Below the pieces are notes generated by a model, which did not search any database, was not told the origin of the DNA, and was given only the letters and a program-made list of their open reading frames with translations. Of a stretch of 64,000 nucleotides of DNA, positions 33,509 through 41,078 are shown piece by piece (position 1 is the stretch's first letter; every line of letters begins with the position of its first letter). The position numbers and the translations under genes were made by a program. Source of the DNA: Flavobacterium proteolyticum (GTDB lineage: Bacteria; Bacteroidota; Bacteroidia; Flavobacteriales; Flavobacteriaceae); contig NZ_JADFTZ010000001.1 in NCBI RefSeq assembly GCF_015223105.1, positions 496,001-560,000 of the forward strand, given 5' to 3'.

Positions 33509-34230
33509 TATAATCTATTAAATATTTTTCTTAACCTCAACATTATTACTCCCACTACGGCTTCGCGGATAATTCCTCCACTCATTTTGGATTGTCCTTT
33601 TGTTCTATCAGTAAAAATGATAGGAACTTCAACAATTTTAAAATTCTTTACGAAAGCGCGATATTTCATTTCAATCTGAAACGCATAACCCACAAATTTT
33701 ATTTTATCCAAATTGATAGCTTCTAAAACTTGTCTTCTGTAACATTTGAATCCTGCAGTAGCATCTGCAATTTTCATACCTGTTATCATTCGAACGTAAA
33801 CGGAAGCAAAATAAGATAGTAAAACACGACTCAAAGGCCAATTTACCACATTAACTCCGTTAGAATATCGGGAACCAATGGCAACATCGGCACCATTTTC
33901 ACAAGCAGCTAACAACTTTTCTAAATCATTTGGATTGTGGGAAAAATCGGCATCCATTTCAAAAATATAATCATATCCATGAGAAAGCGCCCATTTAAAC
34001 CCAGCCACATAAGCTGTACCCAAACCCGATTTTTTCATACGTACTTTTAAATGCAATCGCGTAGGATATTCCTCTTGCATTTCTTTCACTTTTGCTGCTG
34101 TACCATCAGGCGAATTGTCATCTACGATTAAAACATGAAAAGAAGTAGGTAAAGACAAAACTGCCTTTACAATTGCTTCAATATTTTCAATTTCGTTAAA
34201 AGTTGGAATTACAACAATACCCTGAGCCAT
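33508..34230 (-). CDS. Polyprenol-phosphate mannosyltransferase-like GT2
   Basis: A 240-residue GT-A glycosyltransferase of the DPM1 type. It begins VVIPTFNEIENIEAIV, with the donor-binding DDNSPDGTAA, the DxD motif in FEMDADFSHNP and the acceptor-side EVPIIFTDRTKGQSKMSGGI near the end. There are no transmembrane helices, as in soluble DPM synthases. It should transfer a sugar to a polyprenyl phosphate carrier for envelope glycan or protein glycosylation. First gene of the operon, overlapping pyrC by one base. Confidence 0.88.
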   Translation of the reverse strand: MAQGIVVIPTFNEIENIEAIVKAVLSLPTSFHVLIVDDNSPDGTAAKVKEMQEEYPTRLHLKVRMKKSGLGTAYVAGFKWALSHGYDYIFEMDADFSHNPNDLEKLLAACENGADVAIGSRYSNGVNVVNWPLSRVLLSYFASVYVRMITGMKIADATAGFKCYRRQVLEAINLDKIKFVGYAFQIEMKYRAFVKNFKIVEVPIIFTDRTKGQSKMSGGIIREAVVGVIMLRLRKIFNRL

Positions 34231-34321
34231 AAAAAATCTTGTATTTCAACTGCAAAAATAAGCTATTTCTTGCTGACAATTCTTAATAATTTTATAATAA
34301 TGAAAGTGACACTATTTTTTG

Positions 34322-34329
34322 TAATTTTG
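34322..34329 (+). promoter_or_regulatory. -7 promoter element of the DUF4271-hemD operon
   Basis: TAATTTTG followed by CGCC, 8 nt before the start codon, so the leader is only a few nucleotides. Confidence 0.6.
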
Positions 34330-34337
34330 CGCCAATT

Positions 34338-35003
34338 ATGTTAGCAATTCAATTACACGACAGAATCATCGAAAGCAAAGATTGGGCAACCATCTTGTTT
34401 ATTATCTGCGTGGCTATAATTGCCATTAACAAAACCATATCTTCTGTTCGCTTTAACGAGTTTGTTCGATTGGCTTATTCCGATAAATACACCAAAATTT
34501 ATCGCGATAGTAGTAACTTAATGAGCGGTTTTACAATTTCGATGTTTGTTTTACAATTAATTTCTTTTTCTTTTTTTACTTTATTGGTTTTAAATCAATT
34601 TAATAGAGCTGAAAAAACGGACTTGATTATTTACATTCAGATCTTCACTTTTTTGAGTGTTTTTATTCTTTCTAAATTCTTAATTGAGAAAATTATAGCA
34701 ACGGCTTTTAAAATTGAAGAATTCAACGAGCAATTTAACTTACTAAAAGTAAATTACAGAGCTTATTTTGGATTCATTTTATTACCTGTTAATATCATTT
34801 TATTTTACAATTCGTTTGATTCGGATTGGTTTTTTTGGACATTATTGATTACCCTAATCACTATAAACATCACTACTTACTTGGTTGCATTGAAATTGTA
34901 TCAAAATTTACTATTACGTAAAATATTTTATTTTATTTTATATCTTTGCACCCTTGAAATAGCACCTTACTATTTTATTTATAATTGGTTTACAAAAAAT
35001 TAG
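34338..35003 (+). CDS. DUF4271 integral membrane protein
   Basis: A 221-residue protein with about six hydrophobic helices and the DUF4271 pattern (KTISSVRFNEFVRLAYSDKYTKIYRD near 30, ISMFVLQLISFSFF near 75). Function unknown. It sits 8 nt upstream of hemD, an arrangement repeated in flavobacteria, which hints at but does not prove a link to haem synthesis or membrane delivery of its products. Confidence 0.85.
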   Translation: MLAIQLHDRIIESKDWATILFIICVAIIAINKTISSVRFNEFVRLAYSDKYTKIYRDSSNLMSGFTISMFVLQLISFSFFTLLVLNQFNRAEKTDLIIYIQIFTFLSVFILSKFLIEKIIATAFKIEEFNEQFNLLKVNYRAYFGFILLPVNIILFYNSFDSDWFFWTLLITLITINITTYLVALKLYQNLLLRKIFYFILYLCTLEIAPYYFIYNWFTKN

Positions 35004-35011
35004 AGAGAAAT

Positions 35012-35770
35012 ATGTCAAATTTGAAAGTGAAAACAATATTAGTTTCACAACCAGAGCCTAAAGTAGAAAATTCTCCGTATTTTGAGCTTCAAAATAAACT
35101 GAAAGTAAAGGTTGATTTTCGACCTTTCATCCATGTAGAAGGTGTTCCGGCTAAAGAAGTTCGCGCTCAAAAAATCGACTTAAATAACTATACTGCCATC
35201 ATATTAACGAGTAGAAATGCTGTAGATCACTTTTTCAGAGTGGCCGAAGAAATGCGCTACAAAGTGCCAGAAGATTTAAAATATTTCTGCCAGTCTGAAG
35301 CGGTTGCATTTTACTTACAACGTTATGTAGTATACAGAAAGAGAAAAATTTATGTGGGTCAAAAAGACTTCGCTGATTTAGCTCCGCTAATTAAGAAATA
35401 TAAAGACGAAAAATTCTTATTACCAAATACCGACCAATTAAACGCCGATGTTCCACAAACATTAGATGGTTTAAAAGTAGAATGGAAACAAGGTATTTTC
35501 TACAGAACAGTAATGAGTGATTTATCAGACTTAAAAGATGTTTATTACGACATTTTAGCATTCTTTAGTCCAACAGGAATTAAATCATTATTCAAAAATT
35601 TCCCTGATTTTCAACAAAACAATACTAGAATTGCTGTTTTTGGAGAAACCACTAAAAAAGAAGCTTTAGAACACGGTTTACGTGTTGACATCATGGCGCC
35701 AAGTCCTGGAACACCATCGATGACAGGAGCTTTAGAAAAATATGTAGCTGAAGCTAACAAAGGAAAATAA
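35012..35770 (+). CDS. hemD: Uroporphyrinogen-III synthase
   Basis: Converts hydroxymethylbilane to uroporphyrinogen III in tetrapyrrole synthesis. The 252 residues have the two-lobed HemD layout: ILVSQPEPK at the N-terminus, FRPFIHVEGV, YTAIILTSRNAVDHFF near 63, YFCQSEAVAFYL, ILAFFSPTGIKSLFKNF near 175 and IAVFGETTKKEALEHGL near 203. Family sequence identity is generally low, so the call rests on motif order. I choose ATG 35012; the TTG at 34985 lies inside DUF4271. A terminator follows. Confidence 0.87.
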   Translation: MSNLKVKTILVSQPEPKVENSPYFELQNKLKVKVDFRPFIHVEGVPAKEVRAQKIDLNNYTAIILTSRNAVDHFFRVAEEMRYKVPEDLKYFCQSEAVAFYLQRYVVYRKRKIYVGQKDFADLAPLIKKYKDEKFLLPNTDQLNADVPQTLDGLKVEWKQGIFYRTVMSDLSDLKDVYYDILAFFSPTGIKSLFKNFPDFQQNNTRIAVFGETTKKEALEHGLRVDIMAPSPGTPSMTGALEKYVAEANKGK

Positions 35771-35790
35771 AAACAAACAAAAATATATAG

Positions 35791-35821
35791 AACCCAAATT
35801 CGAAAGAGTTTGGGTTTTTTG
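35791..35821 (+). terminator. Terminator after hemD
   Basis: AACCCAAA and TTTGGGTT arms with a 10-nt loop and a T6 run. Confidence 0.85.
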
Positions 35822-35837
35822 TTTGATTAATACCAAT

Positions 35838-35868
35838 AAAAAAGTCCCGAAAACTTCGGGACTTTTTA
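35838..35868 (-). terminator. Terminator after pckA
   Basis: AAAAAGTCCCGAA pairs with TTCGGGACTTTTT. GC-rich stem with A/T tails on both sides; it can serve pckA on the minus strand and back up the hemD terminator. Confidence 0.88.
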
Positions 35869-35890
35869 CTATATAATTTAATTTCTTTAA

Positions 35891-37516
35891 TTACAATTGA
35901 GGACCAGCTGCCACTAAAGATTTTCCTTCTTCGTTATCTGTATATTGAACGAAGTTTTTAATAAATCTTGAAGCTAAATCTTCAGCTTTCGTTTGCCATT
36001 CAGCTGCATCAGCATAAGTATTTCTTGGATCTAAAATATTAGTATCTACATTTGGCAAAGCGGTAGGAACTACAAAATTAAATACTGGAACTGTTTTAGT
36101 TTCCGCATTTTCGATAGAACCATCTAAAATAGCATCAATGATTGCTCTTGTATCTTTAATTGAAATACGTTTTCCTGTTCCGTTCCAACCTGTATTAACC
36201 ATGTAAGCTGTAGCGTTGTGTTGCTCCATTTTCTTAACTAACTCTTCACCGTATTTTGTTGGGTGTAATGATAAGAATGCTTTTCCGAAACAAGCAGAGA
36301 ATGTTGGTTCTGGTTGTGTTACTCCTCTTTCAGTTCCTGCTAATTTAGCTGTAAATCCTGATAAGAAGTAATATTTAGTTTGCTCTGGAGTTAATTTAGA
36401 AACTGGAGGCATTACCCCGAAGGCATCTGCAGTTAAGAAAATAACTTTAGTAGCGTGACCTGCTTTAGAAACTGGTCTTACAATATTTTCAATATGATTA
36501 ATTGGGTAAGAAACACGAGTATTTTGTGTAACTGAACCATCTTTGAAATCAATTTTTCCGTTAGCATCAACGGTTACGTTTTCTAACAACGCATCTCTTT
36601 TGATCGCTCCAAAGATGTCTGGCTCGTTTTCTTTACTTAAATCGATAGTTTTAGCATAACATCCACCTTCGAAGTTGAAAACACCGTCATTATCCCATCC
36701 GTGCTCGTCGTCTCCGATTAATTCACGTTTTGGATCTGTTGATAACGTAGTTTTTCCTGTTCCAGATAATCCGAAGAAAACAGCAACATCGCCATCTTTT
36801 CCTTTGTTAGCTGAACAGTGCATAGAAGCAATTCCTTGTAATGGTAAGTAATAGTTCATCATAGAGAACAATCCCTTTTTCATTTCACCACCGTACCAAG
36901 TTCCACCAATTAATTGGATTTTCTCAGTTAAGTTGAATGCTACATATACTTCCGAATTTAATCCGTGAGCTGCATAATCTTTGAAACTTGTTTTTGAACC
37001 GTTCATTACAATGAAATCTGGTTCACCAAAGTTTTCTAATTCTGCTTCTGTTGGACGGATGAACATGTTTTTTACAAAGTGTGCTTGCCATGCTACTTCC
37101 ATGATGAAACGAACTTTCAATCTTGTGTTTTCGTTTGCACCACAAAAAGCGTCAACAACGTATAATTTTTTATTTGATAATTGCTTTACCGTAGTTTCTT
37201 TTAAAGCATTCCAAGTATCTTGAGAAATTGGTTTGTTATCGTTAGCCGCTTTATCAGAATTCCACCAAATTGTGTTTTCTGTAACGCTATCTTTAACAAT
37301 ATATTTGTCTTTAGGAGAACGACCTGTGAATTCACCCGTCATTACGTTTACCGCGCCAAGTTCTGACAACTGACCTCTTTCAAAACCCTCTAAAGCTGGG
37401 TTTAATTCTTCATTATATAAGTAATCGTATGAAGGATTGTATATGATTTCTGATACATTAACGATTCCGTACTTTTCTAACGAAATCGATTTCGTAGTTT
37501 GAGCATTCGTATCCAT
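35891..37516 (-). CDS. pckA: Phosphoenolpyruvate carboxykinase (ATP)
   Basis: Converts oxaloacetate and ATP to phosphoenolpyruvate, the entry step of gluconeogenesis. The 541 residues carry the ATP-type landmarks: [13 protein letters not shown] near 63, [12 protein letters not shown] near 203, the kinase-1a P-loop [13 protein letters not shown] near 246, [23 protein letters not shown] near 270 and [10 protein letters not shown]. The length and motif order are those of E. coli PckA. Monocistronic, with a good promoter and terminator. Confidence 0.97.
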   Translation of the reverse strand: MDTNAQTTKSISLEKYGIVNVSEIIYNPSYDYLYNEELNPALEGFERGQLSELGAVNVMTGEFTGRSPKDKYIVKDSVTENTIWWNSDKAANDNKPISQDTWNALKETTVKQLSNKKLYVVDAFCGANENTRLKVRFIMEVAWQAHFVKNMFIRPTEAELENFGEPDFIVMNGSKTSFKDYAAHGLNSEVYVAFNLTEKIQLIGGTWYGGEMKKGLFSMMNYYLPLQGIASMHCSANKGKDGDVAVFFGLSGTGKTTLSTDPKRELIGDDEHGWDNDGVFNFEGGCYAKTIDLSKENEPDIFGAIKRDALLENVTVDANGKIDFKDGSVTQNTRVSYPINHIENIVRPVSKAGHATKVIFLTADAFGVMPPVSKLTPEQTKYYFLSGFTAKLAGTERGVTQPEPTFSACFGKAFLSLHPTKYGEELVKKMEQHNATAYMVNTGWNGTGKRISIKDTRAIIDAILDGSIENAETKTVPVFNFVVPTALPNVDTNILDPRNTYADAAEWQTKAEDLASRFIKNFVQYTDNEEGKSLVAAGPQL

Positions 37517-37549
37517 AAAATTAGGTTATGTTGTGTTTAAAATAAAGTG

Positions 37550-37557
37550 CAAAATTA
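37550..37557 (-). promoter_or_regulatory. -7 promoter element of pckA
   Basis: TAATTTTG then CAC on the minus strand, 33 nt before the start codon. Confidence 0.65.
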
Positions 37558-37585
37558 TAAATTAAATTTGAGATAGCATTTTAAT

Positions 37586-37972
37586 TTAGTGTTTTTTAGA
37601 TAAAACCGCATAAAATAAGTATCCCCAAGCCGAAACTAAGAACAAACCTCCAATTGGCGTTATTGGTCCTAAAAATTTCGTCTTTAAATTAGTGATTGTA
37701 TTTGTTGCTAAAAAATAAATCGAGCCTGAAAAAAACAAAACACCAATGATTGTTAAATAAAAAATAATAGAACGTTCTTTCTCTCCTAAAAAAGTAAAAG
37801 TTCCAATAAAAAGTAAAAACAACGCGTGATACATTTGATAACGCACTCCTACCTCAAATGTTGCCAATTGCTCCACCGAAAGTACTTTCTTTAATCCATG
37901 AGCTCCAAAAGCTCCTAAAATTATAGCTGTAACTCCTAAAATAGCAGCAACCAACAGTATTTTCTTATCCAT
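37586..37972 (-). CDS. DUF423 membrane protein
   Basis: A 128-residue protein with four predicted transmembrane helices and the DUF423 signature ILGAFGAHGLKKVLS near 21, RYQMYHALFLLFIG near 45 and TPIGGLFLVSAWG near 104. Widely distributed inner-membrane family (E. coli YgdD) without a known function. It is a single gene 69 nt upstream of pckA on the same strand. Confidence 0.9.
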   Translation of the reverse strand: MDKKILLVAAILGVTAIILGAFGAHGLKKVLSVEQLATFEVGVRYQMYHALFLLFIGTFTFLGEKERSIIFYLTIIGVLFFSGSIYFLATNTITNLKTKFLGPITPIGGLFLVSAWGYLFYAVLSKKH

Positions 37973-38098
37973 TTTATAAAATTTGAGACCAAAGATAGCA
38001 AAAGTTTTTATGTTAAATTATGACATAAATCAAGAAAATGTTTTCATAAATATAACATTTTACTATCTTCGTGTGATATTTTTACAACACATCCAAAG

Positions 38099-39469
38099 AT
38101 GAGACATATTTTAGTCATTGGAGCAGGACGTTCTGCTTCATCTCTTATAAAATACCTTTTAGACCATTCAGAAGCTGAAAATCTTCAAGTTACTATTGGT
38201 GATTTGTCAGAAGAATTGGCAAAACAAAAGACCAACAATCATAAAAACGCCAGATCAATTGCTTTTAATATTTTCAATGAAGCGCAACGAAAAGAAGAAA
38301 TTCAAAAAGCAGATGTGGTTGTTTCGATGTTACCTGCACATTTGCATTTAGAAGTAGCTAAAGATTGTATTACTTACAAAAAACATATGGTAACCGCATC
38401 TTATATTAGTCCAGCAATGCAAGAATTAGATGCTGCAGCTAAAGAAAATGGTTTGGTTTTTATGAATGAAATTGGGCTTGACCCTGGAATCGACCACATG
38501 AGTGCGATGAAAGTATTGGATGAAATTCGCGAAAAAGGCGGAAACATCATTTTATTCGAATCGTTCTGTGGTGGTTTAGTGGCTCCTGAAAGCGATACCA
38601 ATTTATGGAATTACAAATTTACTTGGAATCCTAGAAATGTAGTATTAGCTGGACAAGGTGGTGCAGCAAAATTTATTCAAGAAGGCACTTATAAATACAT
38701 TCCTTACACGAAATTATTCAGAAGAACCGAGTTTTTAGAAGTAGAAGGCTACGGAAGATTTGAAGCGTATGCAAATAGAGATTCTTTAAAATACAGAAGC
38801 GTTTACGGATTAGACAATGCCTTAACTTGTTACCGAGGAACAATTAGAAGAGTTGGGTATTCAAGAGCTTGGGATATTTTAGTACAACTAGGAATGACTG
38901 ACGATTCATACACAATTGACAATTCGGAAAACATGACGTATCGTGAATTCACCAATTCGTTTTTACCTTATCACCCAACCGATACTGTGGAAATCAAATT
39001 ACGTCATGCACAAAAAATTGACCAAGATGATATCATTTGGGATAAATTAGTGGAAATTGATTTATTTAATCCGAACAAAAAAATTGGTTTAATAAAAGCA
39101 ACTCCAGCACAAATTTTAGAAAAAATCTTGTCTGAAAAATGGGCTTTAGAACCAAATGATAAAGATATGATTGTGATGTATCACAAATTTGGTTACGAAC
39201 TAAACGGTGAGAAAAAACAAATTGATTCTACCATGGTTTGCATTGGTGACGATCAAACGTATACCTCAATGGCAAAAACAGTTGGACTTCCTGTTGCAAT
39301 TGCCACATTGAAAATCTTAAACAAAGAAATTACAACTCCTGGAGTTCAATTACCAATTACAAAAGAAGTGTACAATCCTATCTTGAAAGAATTAGAAGAT
39401 TACGGTGTAATTTTCAAAGAAACTGAAGTTCCGTATTTAGGATACAATCCACTAAATATAAAGAATTAA
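38099..39469 (+). CDS. Saccharopine dehydrogenase (glutamate-forming type)
   Basis: A 456-residue NAD(P)-dependent enzyme. The Rossmann motif ILVIGAGRSASSLIKYLL is at the N-terminus, followed by VVVSMLPAHLHLEVAKDC near 80 and the family landmarks TASYISPAMQELDAAAKE and MNEIGLDPGIDHMSAM near 125-140. This is the saccharopine-to-aminoadipate-semialdehyde (Lys9/AASS C-terminal) branch. An Lrp/AsnC regulator follows 100 nt downstream, beyond a terminator. Together with the glutaryl-CoA dehydrogenase at 5.4 kb it suggests lysine catabolism through saccharopine; no lysine-ketoglutarate reductase is in the window. Confidence 0.87.
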   Translation: MRHILVIGAGRSASSLIKYLLDHSEAENLQVTIGDLSEELAKQKTNNHKNARSIAFNIFNEAQRKEEIQKADVVVSMLPAHLHLEVAKDCITYKKHMVTASYISPAMQELDAAAKENGLVFMNEIGLDPGIDHMSAMKVLDEIREKGGNIILFESFCGGLVAPESDTNLWNYKFTWNPRNVVLAGQGGAAKFIQEGTYKYIPYTKLFRRTEFLEVEGYGRFEAYANRDSLKYRSVYGLDNALTCYRGTIRRVGYSRAWDILVQLGMTDDSYTIDNSENMTYREFTNSFLPYHPTDTVEIKLRHAQKIDQDDIIWDKLVEIDLFNPNKKIGLIKATPAQILEKILSEKWALEPNDKDMIVMYHKFGYELNGEKKQIDSTMVCIGDDQTYTSMAKTVGLPVAIATLKILNKEITTPGVQLPITKEVYNPILKELEDYGVIFKETEVPYLGYNPLNIKN

Positions 39470-39489
39470 GTAATTATAATTCAAAATAG

Positions 39490-39525
39490 AAAATCCGAAA
39501 TCGTAACTGGTTTCGGATTTTTTTA
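39490..39525 (+). terminator. Terminator after the saccharopine dehydrogenase gene
   Basis: AAATCCGAAA pairs with (G)TTTCGGATTT, 9-nt loop, T7 run. Confidence 0.87.
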
Positions 39526-39572
39526 TTTGGTTTGAAATTGATTTTGTACTTTTACTTTCAAATCAATTGAAA

Positions 39573-40043
39573 ATGAAGATAAATCACTTACAAATTGAAA
39601 TCGACGGAATCGACAAAGAAATCCTTCGTGATTTAATGGAAGACGCGCGTAAACCTATTTTACAAATTGCGAATAAAATTGGGATTTCAGGTGCTGCAAT
39701 TCATCAACGTTTACGTAAATTAGAACAAGCGGGTGTGATTTCGGGTTCGAAATTTATTGTGGACACAAAAGTTTTGGGTTATAGTACGATGGCTTTCATT
39801 GGAATTTATCTAGAAAAAGCATCAAGTAATCCAGAAGTGGTAAAAGAATTGAAAAAAATTCCAGAAGTTTTGGAATGTCATTATACAACCGGAAATTGGA
39901 GTATTTTAATCAAAATTATTTGTCGAGATAACGAACATTTGATGCAATTACTCAACAAGAAAATTCAACCTATTGATGGTGTTTCGAGAACAGAAACTTA
40001 TATTTCTTTGGAACAGCAAATTGAAAGACAAATTCAGTTGTAA
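39573..40043 (+). CDS. Lrp/AsnC-family transcriptional regulator
   Basis: A 156-residue regulator. The N-terminal winged helix is seen as IDGIDKEILRDLMEDARKPI and IANKIGISGAAIHQRLRKLEQAGVI (HTH near 30-50). The C-terminal RAM domain follows (about 65-150, STMAFIGIYLEKA, VLECHYTTGNWSILIKI). Lrp proteins sense amino acids through the RAM domain. Position after saccharopine dehydrogenase suggests lysine or an aminoadipate-pathway metabolite as effector, which is inference. ATG 39573 is chosen over a TTG two codons earlier. Confidence 0.92.
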   Translation: MKINHLQIEIDGIDKEILRDLMEDARKPILQIANKIGISGAAIHQRLRKLEQAGVISGSKFIVDTKVLGYSTMAFIGIYLEKASSNPEVVKELKKIPEVLECHYTTGNWSILIKIICRDNEHLMQLLNKKIQPIDGVSRTETYISLEQQIERQIQL

Positions 40044-40072
40044 ATTTCAATTACAATTTCAAAAATCAATAA

Positions 40073-40105
40073 AAAACCCAAACTCTCATCGAATTTGGGT
40101 TTTTA
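40073..40105. terminator. Bidirectional terminator between the Lrp and Zn-peptidase genes
   Basis: AAAACCCAAA and TTTGGGTTTT arms with a 12-nt loop, A-run on one side and T-run on the other; both convergent genes end next to it. Confidence 0.85.
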
Positions 40106-40123
40106 AAATATAGTATCAAACAA

Positions 40124-40819
40124 TTATTCTCTCGAACCTAAAATTTGGAAAGCCCAATATAATAAAGACGCTAAAGCTCCTAAAGCCGCCACTACATAAG
40201 TTCTTGCAGCCCATTTTAATGAATCTTCAGCTCCAGCATATTCTTGTTGACTCACCATATTTTTATTTTTTAACCAAGCCAAAGCTCTGTTACTAGCATC
40301 GTATTCTACTGGAAGTGTTACAAAACTAAAAGTAGTTGCAATTGCCATTAAAATCAAACCTGCAACCGCTACATAAAAACCAATACTAGATTTTGAAGCG
40401 AAACCTAAAATTAAACCACCCATAATTAACCATTGCGACATACTAGATGAAATGTTCACTACCGGCACCATTTTAGAACGCATTGTTAACCAACTATAAG
40501 CATGCGCATGTTGCACAGCATGCCCAACTTCGTGAGCTGCAACCGCAGCCGCAGCCGCATTTCTTTGATTGTAAACTGCTTCAGATAAATTTACAGTTTT
40601 ATCCATTGGATTGTAGTGATCTGTTAATCTTCCTGGTGTTGAAATAACTTTTACGTCAAAAATTCCGTGATCGTGAAGCATTTTCTCTGCAATTTCTGCA
40701 CCGCTCATTCCATTGCGTAACGAAACTTTTGAATAATATTCAAACTTGCTCTTTAAACGAGAACTTACTAACCAACTTACTAGAGCAATCGCTCCAATCA
40801 TGATATAATATCCTAACAT
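40124..40819 (-). CDS. Membrane zinc metallopeptidase, YugP-like
   Basis: A 231-residue membrane protein with the zinc-binding HEVGH at 96-100 (AAVAAHEVGHAVQHAHAYSW). Hydrophobic segments lie at about 3-20, 125-165 and 200-220. The NPMDKTVNLSEAVYNQRN segment before the motif and LPVEYDASNRALAWL near 175 are typical of the YugP / Zn_peptidase_2 family (B. subtilis YugP). Substrates unknown; probably membrane protein quality control. It lies downstream of the leuS terminator and is expressed separately. Confidence 0.9.
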   Translation of the reverse strand: MLGYYIMIGAIALVSWLVSSRLKSKFEYYSKVSLRNGMSGAEIAEKMLHDHGIFDVKVISTPGRLTDHYNPMDKTVNLSEAVYNQRNAAAAAVAAHEVGHAVQHAHAYSWLTMRSKMVPVVNISSSMSQWLIMGGLILGFASKSSIGFYVAVAGLILMAIATTFSFVTLPVEYDASNRALAWLKNKNMVSQQEYAGAEDSLKWAARTYVVAALGALASLLYWAFQILGSRE

Positions 40820-40945
40820 AATTTTTCTTTTTAATTTTATAAACTATATACAAACTCTACGCCAAATTATCTCAAATGACAAGTTGACATTTTGATTTAT
40901 TTATTATACGTAAAAAATGAAAAATGTTACAAAAACGAATAGAAA

Positions 40946-40992
40946 AAACCGCAGATTCGCAGATTTCAAATTAATCTGCGAATCTGCGGTTT
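40946..40992 (-). terminator. Perfect 20-bp hairpin made of four CGCAGATT units, probable leuS terminator
   Basis: Arms 40946-40965 and 40973-40992 are perfectly complementary. Each arm is two tandem copies of CGCAGATT (or its complement), with a 7-nt loop. Read on the minus strand the stem ends in GCGGTTTTTT, a good terminator 87 nt after the leuS stop. Confidence 0.85.
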
Positions 40993-41008
40993 AATATTAT
41001 ATACCTAG

Positions 41009-41066
41009 TTTGTCACTCTGAAAGAGTTTCTACAAAGTTTGCGTTAGACTTTTTCGTAATGACAAA
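41009..41066. repeat. Imperfect 19-nt inverted repeat beside leuS
   Basis: TTTGTCACTCTGAAAGAGT (41009-41027) and the inverted ACTTTTTCGTAATGACAAA (41048-41066), 15 of 19 positions pairing, with a 20-nt loop. It resembles dispersed flavobacterial intergenic repeats of the TTTGTCATT type that I know from other genomes. It lies between the leuS stop and the 20-bp hairpin. Confidence 0.55.
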
Positions 41067-41078
41067 AATGTTCTGAAA

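Noticed and set aside
40860..41078. Insertion sequence or transposon remnant between leuS and the Zn peptidase
   Set aside because: No transposase fragment or matched target duplication could be seen; only palindromes are supported.
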